From Sitta carolinensis (Eukaryota > Chordata > Aves > Passeriformes > Sittidae), in assembly GCA_032173965.1 (NCBI GenBank), contig CM063299.1:2911501-2975500 (forward strand): a stretch of DNA of 64,000 nt, written 5' to 3'. Shown one piece after another: positions 40,956-53,560 of this stretch (its first letter is position 1; the number at the start of each line of letters is the position of its first letter). Both the position numbers and the translations under genes were made by a program. Under the pieces are notes generated by a model. The model worked only from the letters and a program-made list of their open reading frames with translations, was not told where the DNA came from and made no database searches.

Positions 40956-43900
40956 CTGCAGGAGAGATCAGGGGGAAGAGAGGAGAGAGACAGTTATTCA
41001 CACTGTTCATAACACTTCCCAAAGAGGTGCCAGATGGAGCCAAATAAAACAGGAACAAACGCTGACTCGCCACTCACGTTCTCCCTCTCCAAAGGAGACC
41101 CTACCTGCAGCTCCCCCACAGCTGTTCCCTCTTCCTCGCCAACATGATGTGGTTTTACTTTCTGCAGATGATTTATAACTCTACTGCACACACTCCAGTG
41201 GTGCCAGCACCTGCAGCAGGTGCAGACATCACCAGGGCTTCTCTCCTAAAGCTGTCTGGGACCACCACAGTGCTCCTGGGCCACTTTTTGCTGCTCTGAC
41301 CCACCCCAGCACGCCCCCTCCCCCTGGTATTTGCTGCCTCCCATCCAAAGGGACCCTCGGAGGGATGGCACAGGGCTGGTTCCTGCTCAGCTGCAGGGCT
41401 CCTGGCTGCACCTGCTCCAGCCCTGGATAACATTGGCACAGGGGTTGTTTCCCCTCCAAGCTGCATTTCAAGTGTGGCAGGATGTAAGAGGAAAACACCA
41501 GATAAACCCTGGGCACATCAAATCATCCCCATCAGCTAACTGTGTTACTCCTACATCCCCAAAGCTCCAAAGGCAAGGGTCACTCCTTTTCCTCAAGGAG
41601 ACTGTTCTCCTGTTTCAAACTGCTTTTTTTTCTCTGTGTTTTTCTTCCCCCTGAATCCTGGCTCTCTTCCTGCTGCTTTCCACTCCCCATATTTTCCAAA
41701 AGAGCTGAAGGAGCCTCCTTTTGCCAGACAGCTTCCCAAACTGGCAGGTTCTTTCCACTTTTCCATGCAATTATGCAAACACCTCTCCTGCTTATACTGG
41801 TGTAAAAGATAACTCGACTGCCAGCTGCTCTGGGTAAAATAGGAGTGGTGTTTTTCCCAATTCCTGGCTTTTTGTGATGGCTTAATCTCCAAACAGAAAT
41901 GGTAGGGCTGAGGAGGAAGGTAATGGGAAAAAAATTCTTTTGTTTGAGGGATTGCACCTCCAGCACTTCTCCATGTGACCAGGCAGATACCAGCTCTCCT
42001 GGCAGCTCAGCAGCCACTTCAAACAGCAGGTCACAACTCCTGGTGAAAAGTCCAAAATCAGCCAGGAGGGATGTAAAGCAGGCAACACTACAACCTACAG
42101 CCTCTCCTGCAGGAAAAGGAAGCCCCAACGATTGTATTTAGCTCCACCAGGACGTCTCTAGGAGCTCACATTCCTGTGAGGAGTGATTTTCTCTGTACCT
42201 GAACAAACCACGCTGCCCCCACGCCATGTTACTCACAGAGCCCAACCTCAGAGAGGGATGTGGGTGCAGTGGTACAAGGTGACAGCCACGGGGCAACACA
42301 GCTGTCACTTCACCTCTCTGTGTCAGCCCAAACCCCTCAGCATTCCCCAGGGCAGGAGGATGGGAATCCTTCCCCTTGCACAGAGCAGGAGCTGTCAAAT
42401 ATTCCTGCCAAGCACCTCTGCAGGCACTGCTGTATTCAAGGCAGCGATCTGTACTACACAAAATATTTCATTTAAAAAAAAGAGAAGTGAATACCTAAAG
42501 TAATGCTAACATCTCAGAGGATATTAAAGCTCACTGCCAGTGTTATTGCAAAGCTTTAGTGCAGTTGCCCTGGCAGGCAGCTCCTCACACACACCCTGAA
42601 CAGCCTTTCTCTGCAGGGAAAGGGGCTGTGGGAAGGAAAAAAGCCCCTTTACAATCTGGGGGGATGCAATGCTGGCTAAGAGTCCTCAAAGCGAAGGTTT
42701 GTCTAAAAAATGTTTTCATTACTACCCCAGAACTCCCTGGGAGAGGTGGGGAGGTTTATATAAACTCTGTTAAAAACAATCCATACATACCAGAGTGGGG
42801 TTTTCTTCTATGCAATCCAAATCTCAGCTGTAAGACTCATTCTGACCATCTTATTGCTCAATTCTCTCAGAAAATGAAGTCCTGTTCCACTCAGTCATAA
42901 TTTTTTTTTTCCTCTCCTGGATTCATAAACTCCATTGCTTTAGAACAGTTCCTTCCTCCATGAATCCTCTGAAAATGCTGGGAGCCAGGAGTTATTTGGA
43001 GAAGGCCCCAGTGAATCAGTGGAGGTGACTTTAGCTGCCTGTCCTCCTGCCATTCAGCAGCTCAGAGAGAACCAGCACAAGAGGAAGAAAATATTAATGA
43101 CTTGAAGGCACTTGCACCACAGGACCAGCCCTGTCTGCTCTCATTTCCTCTGCTGCCAATAAGAGTGTATTTTACTCACTGCACCAAAGTCTCCCTTTCA
43201 GGTAATCCTTCATCAAAGCTCCCAGACCTTCTGCTGGCACTTTCCAGAGCCCAGAAGTATTAAATCTGGTGTTCCAGCAGTTGCTGATATATCAATAAGA
43301 GTCGTTGGACAGCTGTTCTTTCAGGGAACAGATTTATCCCTATCTCCAGCTGACTGGAAAAAAAAGCTCATAAAATAAAATCTGCCGAGATGAAACTTGC
43401 TAGAAAAGCAGTATTTCCACAGGGACTGGGTCACTCACTGAGGGCCTGGAGCCCTGCAGCTGCTGGCAGAGCCCAAGCTCCCTCCACACGTGGCTCAAAA
43501 CCCAAACCAGAGGTAGCAGAGAGCCACAGGGAGTGGTGAAGGAGAACTGCTGGCTGCACTCATCCCCAGAGGCAAATCAGGACGTGGGGAGGCTGTGCTG
43601 AGGCCAAGGGGAAGGAGCACTTGGCTGGGATCTGTTATTAAATGAGTGCTTCTGGCATGGGAAGAGCCGTCCGAGCTCCCTCGTGCTGCCAGCACAGGGC
43701 AGGGCTCAGCCTGGCACACACACAGCCCTTGGCACGTGCTGCAGCTGCCAAAAACACAGGAAAAAAAAAACCCACGTGAGAATCACAGCTCGAACACAAC
43801 CCCAGCACAGGCAGGATGATCACAGCCCCTGGGCAGGGCTGCCCTGAAGCACACAGAGTTTTGACAAACACGGGGAGCAGGGAGATAAACAGCTCCTGGT

Positions 43901-46563
43901 CACTGCAGGTGGGAGAGTGAGAGAAGATGAGGATGATCAGAGCCCAGGCTCCCACTGAGGGCAGCTCCTGTGCCTGATCACATCCAGGGCTGCTCCAAGA
44001 AGGAAGAGGAGACTGGACCCAACCCTTGTCCCTTTTGGGAGCAGCACAAGTTGCAGCTTTGCCTCTGCAAAGCTGGCAAGTTGGACATCCCCCTAGGTGG
44101 CCTGCAGAGCTCCTGACACTCCCCAGCACATCCCTCTCTGCTCCATCCCTCAGGGATTTGGCCTCCTGGACGAAGCCACTGCATCCCCTGCCCAGCCCTG
44201 TGCCTCTGGCACATCCCATTGCCTGGCAACACCGATGGATCAGGAAAACCCCCCAGGAGCAGAGCAGAGCAGAGCAGCAGGCAGCCCTCCTGCCAAACAG
44301 TGCAGCAGCTCAGGGATCACACTTCTGTTTCCCACCCAGCTGCTTTCCACGTTTTTTCCTGCAGAACTCAGAGCCTGGAAGAAGGAAAGCCCTGCTGCTC
44401 TTGCTCCCACCCCCTGACCCGGCGCAGCATCCCACCCACATTCCAGCACATGGAGCAGAGCTGCTGCCCAGCACAAGAAATATTGCTGCTATTCTCCTCC
44501 TGACAATACATTTGTGCCTTAATTAATAGCAGGGTTCCCATGGCAACTGCTTGTTTATAACAGAAAAACTAAAGGCAGCAGCAAATCCCAGTGTCAGCCA
44601 GCACAGGAGAAACACCGCGTGTGCAAAAATAAAACTTCTGCCTGGAGGGGTTGGCTTTTCTTCCTTGAGGCACATTCCTGCCCTCCCTTGGTCCTGCTGC
44701 CTTCCACTCTCCTGCAGTGGGAGCCAAGACCCAGGTTCTGACACTGATCCCTGGCTTTTGAGGGGGAAGAAGGGACAGCTGAAGTTTGTCCCATCCCTGC
44801 TGAACGGCAGCTCCTGGCACGGAGGATGTCCAGGGGCTGCGGCAGGACTGTGCTGGCTCCACCTGACTTGGATCCCTGAAGAGCTCAGAGCTGGCTCCTT
44901 CAGCACATCAGAGACGAGCAGAGGGGCTGGCCAAGCTAATGGAAACCCCACGGAGAGCAGCCTGTCAGAGGCAGGCGTGTTAAATGCCAGAGCTCATTGC
45001 TGGGAACATCCTGCCAAACAAGCACCGCGGCTTCGCTCCGAGCTGCGAGGACGTGTCTGGGTGAGGCTGTACAAGGTGTGAGCTGACAAATGCTATCAGC
45101 CAGGCAGGGGCAAGCAGGCTGCCTTGCAGAGCTCAGCCCAGCTCCAGCTGCAGACTCATGGTGGCAATATCAGGGATGCACATCTCCACGGGGGAAGGAG
45201 GCTGCCCTGCACAGGGCAGAGCTGTGGGGTGACAAACTGCAGGAGTCTCAGCAGTGGCAGCTCCAAAGGAGGTAAAAGGAGGGGGGAGATGCACAAGCTC
45301 CCAGCTTCCCAGTTCCAGAGATGAATTACAGCCTGCAGTGCCCACTGAAAGCTGTCCAGAGGACAGGCAGCCTCACAGAGAAGGGCAACAGGGAAGGAAA
45401 GCACCGGAAAATAAAGCCATAAATTAATATTACCCAACCCATAAAACAGCAGCCAGACAAACATCAGAGAGAAGGGACAAAGGCAGCTCATCACCCACAT
45501 CAAAGCTTTACCAAAGGTCACTCTGCTGTCCTCCCCCGTTCCTTTGCTGCTCCTGCCTGTATTTATGGGGAAGCCTTCTCAAAAAAAAAAAAAAAAAAAA
45601 AAAAAAAACCAAAACTCAGCTGAAAAGCTGAACTAAGCAGCAGGCCAGGTCTGAGCTCAACAGCTTCAACTCTTAATGTTTTCTCTATCATGTGAACAAA
45701 AAACAATCTCATCAATCAGTCCCTCTGCTAAGACAACTCCTTCCAAGCATCTCCTGGAGGGAAACACAACCATCTACTGTTGCTCTAATTTGCTTTTAAT
45801 TACAAAAGTTACAGTAGGGATGGGAGTGCTTTCTTAGCTGGGCCCTGAAGAGGTTTGTAAACCCAAGTCTCCTGAGGTTTTTTTTATTAAAAGGTTATTT
45901 CTCCCTGCACTTCTGATAAGTGGAAGAGTGTATGCAGCCGGTTCACTCGAGAGGTCTACTCCAAGTGAGGGGATCTAACAGCAAAAACAGAAGGGGAGAG
46001 GCCAGACAGTTCTGCTAATCCACACAGGGAGGAAGGAAATCAAAGCAGACTGGCGGCAGCTCTGATCCTGCAGCACTCATGAGCTGGCAGAGAAATTTCT
46101 AACCCAGCCTACAGTGACTTGAGGAATCCACCCAGCAGAGCAGCAGGAGTAAGGAGCAAGTAGCCCCAGGGAGGGAGGGAATGAGCCCAGCCTTGGGCCA
46201 GCTGCGGCTGCACAGTGATGTCCACCAGTGGCACAATCCCTGGAGCTCAGCAGGAACGGCTCAGCAGGCTGTGACTGCAGGCAGGTGTCTGTCCCATGGC
46301 TCATCCCAGAAGAACAGTGGGGTGAGGGCTGCAAGAAATGGGGGAAAGCAGGGGTGGACTGAAGGATGGGCTGTGCAGGAGGACTGGGACTAACCTGGGC
46401 CACCAACGTGAACTTAAATATCAGTGAATCCTCAAAAAACCAACATGCCTCACCTTGAGGGAAAACACCTCCAACAGAGATCTTCCCCTGATTGCTGGGA
46501 TTCTTCCAGCAACAGGAGAAGCCAGGCCCTTCTCCCACCTGCTTCCTGGGTGGGACAACCAAC
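40956..46563 (-). other. RPH3AL intron between fifth and sixth coding exons
   Basis: About 5.6 kb without a recognised exon. It contains a 28-base A run (45581-45608). Open frames on both strands lack motifs. Confidence 0.8.
45581..45608 (+). repeat. Poly-A run (28 A)
   Basis: Uninterrupted A tract in an RPH3AL intron, with no recognisable retroposon body next to it. Confidence 0.95.
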
Positions 46564-46744
46564 CTTTTCCCCTGGCCCAGGTGAAGGAGAAGCTGCTCCC
46601 CACGCTCTCTGGCTCTGGCCCGGCTGCCTCGTCCTGCCAGGGCTGGGGCTGCAGCTCCAGGGGTTTGCTGCTGCTGCTGCTCTTCAAAGGTGTGATGTAC
46701 TTGGGCAGCCCTTTGTAGAACCACGCCCCAGACCTCTTCCAGAC
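46564..46744 (-). CDS. RPH3AL: RPH3AL fifth coding exon (SGAWF motif)
   Basis: The 181-base exon has acceptor TCTCTGGCAG. It encodes VWKRSGAWFYKGLPKYITPL, then a less conserved Ser- and Pro-rich linker, and ends in FTWARGK, about residues 147-206 plus one base. SGAWFYKG corresponds to the conserved rabphilin SGAWF(F/Y)KG motif that contacts the Rab surface. The donor is AAAAG|GTTGGT, a poor match to consensus. Reading through it would add a tail with a stop codon at 46421-46423. The join to the next exon restores TWARGK-VVSSD, as in mammalian Noc2, which supports this donor. Confidence 0.92.
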
Positions 46745-49512
46745 CTGCCAGAGACACAGACAGGACACCTTAAGCTGGGTTTTTACAGCAGCACAAAACG
46801 AGCTCCCTACCAAGCTCCCTCCAATCCCAAACTCCTCCCCAGCCCTTGTCAGCCCAGATTCATCTCCGCCCTCCTTCCACAACTAAAAACTCCCAGCTGT
46901 GAAGAAGCTGCAGGTTCAGACTGAAGGAGGAGCAGAAGGTGATGGCAGAAGTGCTGGAGCTCCAGCACAACCTCAGTGTTCATCTCACAGAGCAATTCAG
47001 GCCAAGGCAGATCGTGTAACAAGCCTGAAAACCCCAGCACAAGAACAACAATAACCTGAACCTGCAGCAGGAAATGGACCTCAAGCACTGAACTGTAATA
47101 TCTGCTGTAAGAACAGCCTCTCCTCTCCAATTTAGCTTTAATGCAGCTTATGATGAAGGCACTCTATTAAGTATATTTAATATAAAGCCTGCTGTAAGCC
47201 AGGGGAAAGGAGAAGGGTGGCAGCTCAGACAAGGAGAAATGGCCTCTTACAAACCTAATTCTTGAGTGCCTTCCAGCAGCCTGATAATGAGCTAATGAGC
47301 CAGGGCAAAAATAAGTTAACATAGTAAAAATACCATTTTTTATTTCTTGCACTTCTGCTCAGAGTGAAGGAGATCATCAGTGCTTCCACTCCAAGTTCCC
47401 AAAGCATTTTACTCACAGTTTCATCATGATGGCAGTGGGTGCAAATGCAGATCCCTAATTGCAGCAATACATTAGCAATTTGCCTTCAGAGCTTAATCAA
47501 AGGAGAGGGCAGTGACAACACCTGGTATTTTTTTTTCTCAAAAAGCAGGACACCAGCAGCACCATTACACTGATGGTTGCCTGGTTCCCAGTCCAGAACC
47601 ACCAACAGAGAGAGCTCAGATCTCTGTGTTTGGGGGTCTTGAAAGCCAAGGTGATCTGAATTCAGAGGGGGACCTGGTAATGTGATTTTTTTAAAACAAA
47701 GCACCTATCAGAGGAAAGCAGAGCACTGCTGTGGCCCAGCACACGTGCAAGGGGGAGGCTCATGCATGGCAGCAGGATCTGCAAACCAGGAGGTGAGAGC
47801 ATCCTACAGCTACACCAACGTTTTCCTGCTGGGTAATCACCCAGCAGGAGGGTGAGTCTGACAGCCAGGCAGAAAAAGCTGGGCAGCCAATTTCCCCAGA
47901 CTGCAAGTTGTTCTTCTTCTTCTGCAGAGGGGGACTGGCAGGCAGGACATCCCAGCAGCTCCTTCTCCACCGTGCCAACAGCCAAAGTGACCCAGGCAGG
48001 CAAGGCACAGGCTGACACAGCTCCTTCTGTCCCTTCTGCTGGCACGTGGGGGCTGCACAGCAGTGGGCACAGCGTGCCAAGCAGCACATGGAACCTGCAG
48101 GAACAGGCTCTGGTTGCTGGGAATCGGGAAATGCAACAGATTTGTGACGCGTGGGACAGACATCTCTGCCCAGAGCTCAGCTCAGGTACACGTGGCCCGT
48201 GCAGGAGCTGCAGGCTGGGCAAGCTCAGGTCTCCCTGAGGAAAGGCTGGAGGGTTTGGGAGCTGCTGCAGCCACAGAGCACAGCAGGGGAACAGGGACAG
48301 GGTTGCAAATTATCCATCCCTGACACACGCTGGGAATCTGGTGCACACACACACGTCCCCTGGATAAACTGCTGGGGAGGAAACAGCCCTCTGCTACAGT
48401 CACTCTCTGAACAGACCTTGCAACATCTGTAATTTAATTTGAAGCACTGGAGAGACCTATTATCTTCAGGCGAGCTCCAATTTAGACACACCATAAAACC
48501 AATCAGACACAGCACGGATGGCTGGAACAAAGGCTGGTCACCCCCAGGTTTCTCACTACCCCAAAGCAAGTTGTTACAGAAAGAGTTAATGACATAACAC
48601 ACCCAGCTCTGAGGTGGTAATACTACTATAAAATTGGTTCTCTGCATACATATTCCCTTTAAATTGGTGCTTCTAATAGAGTTTGGCCCTATTACGGCAG
48701 CAGCGAAATTGTTTTGAAATCAGCTCTGAAATAGCTGCAGCAAGATGCTCTCCCCTGGATGGATTCAGCCCCTCTGCCCCTCCAGGTCTGCAGCACAGCC
48801 CATCCCAAAGGATCACATCCTGCTCTGCACATGGGGCAGTTTGGGCATCCTTGGATCAAAACAGGTCGATGCTGTTGACTGCTATTGATGGCATTTGATT
48901 GATGGCCAGAGTGGCCTGACAGCAGAGTCCTTGATTTTAAATTCATACATCTGAAACAGAGCCTTGAAAATAAAATTCCTGTTAGCAGGAGTTAATTCTT
49001 ATATGAGTGCAGGAGAACTCAGCGGTTCACATTAAGGTGAAATTTGTTCCCCATGGCAGTCTGAGTTTGGGTGGAGCTGGAATGTCACCAGGGAAAGGGA
49101 CAGCCGTGGCCATGACAGATAAATGCCTTTTATAACCCTGATAATATTCCCATTAAAGTTGCATCAAGCCATCAGTGCAGCTATGGAGCGACACATGCAG
49201 AAGCAGATGGGGATTTTATGGAGCATTTCCAAGTGCAGCCTGGAAATGGGACCTAACAGAGAATCACTAGGCCCTGGTGAGACTCATGTTGCTGCTCAAA
49301 CTTCCCTGAGCATACAAGTGCTAAAACAAGCTCCTGAACAGGGAAAACATTAGGACTTGCTGATAAAGACACGGATCACAGCTGAGGGAATCATAACAAA
49401 CACTTGCAGCCTCCCCAGAGTCCTCCTCACCAAACCACAGCCCCTAAACAGAGATGCTTAGAAAAGATCCTCGCTGCAAAGCCACGTTTGGCTCTACCAC
49501 CTCCTCCAAGAA

Positions 49513-49660
49513 GTTCCCATCCTTCAGCCCTTTCCTCCACAGCAATCCAGGCTTGGTGAGAGGAAAACCACCACTTTCACTGTGCAGGAGCAGTTCCCAT
49601 CCTTCAGCCCTTTCCTCCACAGCAACCCGGGCTTGGTGAGAGGAGAACCACCACTTTCAC
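49513..49660 (+). repeat. Two-copy tandem duplication, period 80 bp
   Basis: Copies start at 49513 and 49593 with GTTCCCATCCTTCAGC. The 68 bases compared differ at about three positions, and a 12-base stretch separates them. The high identity suggests a recent local duplication. Confidence 0.9.
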
Positions 49661-50740
49661 CTTCCCATGCTGGCACCAGCAATACCAAAAGGTGGGGAAG
49701 CAGCTTTTCGCGGGCTACAGCCAAGAAAAAGGCACCTGCAGGTGCATCCACGACGGGAGGACCTTGCTGGCATTCCCAGCCTGCAGCACATTCCCAGAGA
49801 GCCCCTTTGTCCCAGCCCTGGCACGCCGCTCACACCGCTGGCAGCGGGCAGGAGCGAGCGCTCTTCAGCCTCGTTATTTGCATTCATCTGCTTCTCCCTA
49901 ACACACAGACTTCCAATTACATTATTTACAGCAATCTGTTGTCAACTCCCACATTCGGCACTCGAGGACGGAGGAAATTAAAAGGCAGTGAAATTACCAT
50001 TCGGAGCTTTGTTTCCGGAATAGCAAAATCCATCGCCCCCCTGACCCCGACGTTTCTCAAGCTGCGGTGGCTGCCAGCCTTCAACTATTCATCATCCCCC
50101 TTTCAATCAGGGCTCTTTTTTTTTTTCCCCCACCCCTGGCTCTATTCTAGAGGACACTATTTTGAGTCTAACTACTCTGCTGCCACCCCCAAAATAATAC
50201 GGCAGAGGCTATTGATGAGTTCTTTCAATTGCAAACAGGTGCACATCGCTCCCGTTCAATCCAGAGTCACCCAAAATAAACACTCCTCTCCATCCGTGGG
50301 GTTGTTCTGCCAGGAAATCGTCATGCCAGGCAGGAATAACCCCAAGCTATGTTGCTTTACAGTCTTCTAAGTGGTGGGGGTGGATATGTGAAAAGGGAAG
50401 CCCCGGGGGCAAAAGGGGAGGAGACGACTCCAAAATCTTTGCGTGGTTTATTGTGATGAACTGAGAAATGCAGCCAGCCTTCAAAACGCTGCGTAGTGAA
50501 GGAGAAGGAATGAAAAGGAAAGCGAAGCAGAGAGGGCAAATTAAAACTTTTAACAGGTCTCTGGTAGCTGACACTCTCTTTCATATTCGAGGGAGTTTTA
50601 AAAAAAAAAACCTCTCTCCCTCCACCCCACCGAAACTGCTTTCATTATCCCTACAATTCTGGATGTGTCAATTCAAATGTAAATGTGCACGAATGCTTCC
50701 AAGAGGATTTTAATTACAATGATAGCATCGCTAATTATGG

Positions 50741-50767
50741 ATATACATATAAAAATATATATATAAA
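50741..50767 (+). repeat. TA-rich microsatellite-like run
   Basis: Alternating AT/TA steps (ATATACATAT, ATATATATA) with interruptions, in an RPH3AL intron. Confidence 0.8.
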
Positions 50768-53473
50768 GGGGTAATTCAGGAAGGTGCTGTGCAGAATCTG
50801 GTGCTATCAGTCAAAATAAGGCTGTGCAGAGAGTTAAAGGGCTGGGCAGGGATTTGACAGAACCCAGCAGGTCCGATTTTGTCCAGGCACAGCTAATCTA
50901 GCATGGGCACTGTCACCAAGCTCACGTGCCCTGGCAGCAGGGGTGGTTCCAGCTGTGTGTTCACCCACCAGCACTGCTGCCAGGCCAGCCGTGCTGCTCT
51001 GACAGCGGCTGCAGCCAGCCCTCTGCACGGCAGGAGCTGCTCCCTCTCTGCCCCAGAACCTCCCTCCCGGGGGATTTCACTGCAAACCCACAGCCAGTGC
51101 TGGCTGCAGGCAGGGATCAGCATCCCCGAGCTGCCCCGGGAGCCAGGCTGGACCGGGGGGAATCAGCCCTGCACACTCTGTCTGCACAAAGGGGAAGCAA
51201 GATCAAAGCCAAGAAAGGCACAGGGAGGAGGGAAGGAGGAAGGGAGATTCTTGCCCTCCAAATTCAGTGGCTGAATTTGCTTCTTCCCTTGCTCGCAGGA
51301 ACACAATCACAATCCACGTCGCCCTCAACTCCACTGCCTTCCAAAGGCACTGCAAAGGAAAACACCCACAAGAATCCTGGAAGAAAGGAGGGTTTAACAC
51401 AGCTCCCTGTGGGACAAGTGCCTCTGGAGTGATGCAGGTGAGGTCTGCTCTATTTCAGGATGCACTGCTGGTGTGGGGGGGCCTGTGGGACTGCTGTGTC
51501 CCTGGGGACATTCCTTACCAGCAGGAACACCCAGGCTCTGCCAGAACACAGAACACAGCAGACACAGACCCTCACACTGCCCAGCTCTTGCTGCAGCACA
51601 CACTGCTCTGGCTGGGATGCAGTCAGGATCCTGGGAAGCAGCAGGCAGGGCCCGTCCATCACCTCCACTCCCCCAGAACTCAAACTCAAACTTATTTAAC
51701 CACACCTGAGGGCAGCACTGATGCTGAGCACACAGCAAAAGGGAGAGATGGGCACCCCATGCCACCAAACTTATGCTGGCTTAATTCCAGCCTGCAGGGA
51801 TAAATAATAACATGGGGAATGAAGGGATGAAAGCAGGATGGAAGCTGTTAGCTGGTGCATGGCTATGCCCTACCCCACCATGCCGAGATCCTGGACATTT
51901 ATTCTGATTTGCCTGAACTTCCTTGCCCTTGGGCTGACATCCCCAAAGCTTCTGATAATTCTCAGTTCCTAAATCCTTCCAAAAAAGGCAGAGGGGATGT
52001 ATGATTTGATGTCTGTGTGCCCACACTGTGACCCTGCCAACCTTCTCCTGTTCAGGGCACCGGCAGCAGCGTAAATAAGAAAGGAGACAGACTTGAACCC
52101 ACCTTAAAGGGAATTGCAAACTAAAGCAGAAGCTAAGGGTTGAGAGGCAAGTTGAGGCTATAATTTAGTCTAAGAAGGAAAGGTCCATCCATTTGCATCA
52201 GGGATGCACTTTGGCTGTATCTCAGAACTCACAGACTGAGTGCTGAAGGTTATCATACCCTCACACTCTGGCCACACATAACACATGCTGGACACATTAA
52301 TATTCTCTGTGCAGTGCCCAGGTTACTTATGATTTCTTAAGAAACGGGAAAAACCCCACAGTGGTACAGAGAAATTAAAAAAACCCAACAGAATAAAAGA
52401 AATAAATCAAATTTTAGTCCCTGCGTTTCCCCGCAGAGCACAGAGAATACCTGCACCTGCCTCACTCTCTATTTTGGGATCTCTATCTGGAATTCAAAAC
52501 ATCTAGATGATTCAGTGTATCAAATTGTTATCAAAATCCAGGGAGCTGGAATGCTCTCTTCCTGCCCTACCCACACTGCTGCTGATAATTTAAAGACCAG
52601 CAGCACCCACCCTCATTTTACCTGAACGTGGACTTTGCAGGTGCTCCCACACAGAAAAATCCCTCCCGTGTAAAACCCAAGCAATGCAAAGTTTCCACAA
52701 CTAATTTAAAACAAAAATAAAATTAAGCATCTCCAACATCTGCACAAACATTCTCACTACACTTCAAAAATTGATTTAGCAGAGCACCCAGGTTACACAG
52801 TTGGGTGCACTGGTCAGAAATAGCTGGACTGGATTGATGCTCAAGGACCACAAGCCAAAGCCCAAAATAAATGGATGGGAACAGTGAAAATCCATCTGTA
52901 ATCACAGAACAAATTCACAGACTTCACTTCAGCACAGAGCCCTGATGGTGGTGGATGCTGGCTGGCAGACAAGAGTTGAGGCAGCCCATTACTATTTTTC
53001 TTTTTTGCTGTGTAAAGTCAAGGATGAAGGATATAAAAATTTAGAGACCTGCATTAGAAGTCTCACACACTGGCAAAGTTATGGGACTTTGCAGGCAGGG
53101 AGGAAAACAGATTTAAAGGCTGCAATCCTAGTTATTTTTAGTGGGACAAATATTGCAGTTGTGCTCTACACCTTGCAAGCTGCATTAAAAAAAAAAAAAC
53201 ATTTAGCCAAGTTTATTTGCCACAGAGTGAGGAGGGAAAGGATGTAAGGGAACAATCTCTATGGCCAGAGCTAGAAAAATCCCACAAAGCCATGCTCCAG
53301 GCGTGGTTTTACCCCTTCACCCCCTCATAAAACAGAATTGTCACCATTGTGTGTGTTTGAGCCTGCCTGGCCTCCAGCCAAGCCTCCCAAATCCCATTTT
53401 CTGCCTTGGAAGGCAGATTTGGGGTGGGCAGGTGGACACTGCTGAGCCCCATCTCCCCACAGCTATGTTTTAC

Positions 53474-53560
53474 CTCTCTCTGCTCACTGCAGATCTTGCA
53501 CAACCACTGAGGACGTTTCTGGGCTCCAACAGTTTCTATCCCACACTTGGTGCAAACTTT
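53474..53560 (-). CDS. RPH3AL: RPH3AL fourth coding exon (second half of zinc finger)
   Basis: Exactly 29 codons in phase 0 at both ends, reading KVCTKCGIETVGAQKRPQWL followed by CKICSEQRE, about residues 118-146. It supplies the third and fourth cysteine pairs, Cys120/Cys123 and Cys138/Cys141, so all eight zinc ligands are intact across the two exons. The donor is GAG|GTAAAA. The acceptor GTTTCAG follows a pyrimidine tract almost 50 bases long (53561-53608 on the opposite strand), unusually strong for this gene. Confidence 0.96.

Larger units (their letters stand above)
46745..53473 (-). other. RPH3AL intron between fourth and fifth coding exons
   Basis: About 6.7 kb, the largest intron seen within the coding part of RPH3AL. 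It includes an 80-base tandem duplication (49513-49660), an AT-rich stretch (about 49870-50770) with a perfect octamer at 49876-49883, and a TA-rich microsatellite-like run (50741-50767). No coding exon was recognised. The plus-strand open frame at 49582-50370 has no domain and crosses these non-coding features. Confidence 0.8.

Noticed and set aside
49582..50370. 262-codon plus-strand open frame
   Set aside because: Begins in a tandem duplication and runs through an AT-rich non-coding island; no protein features.
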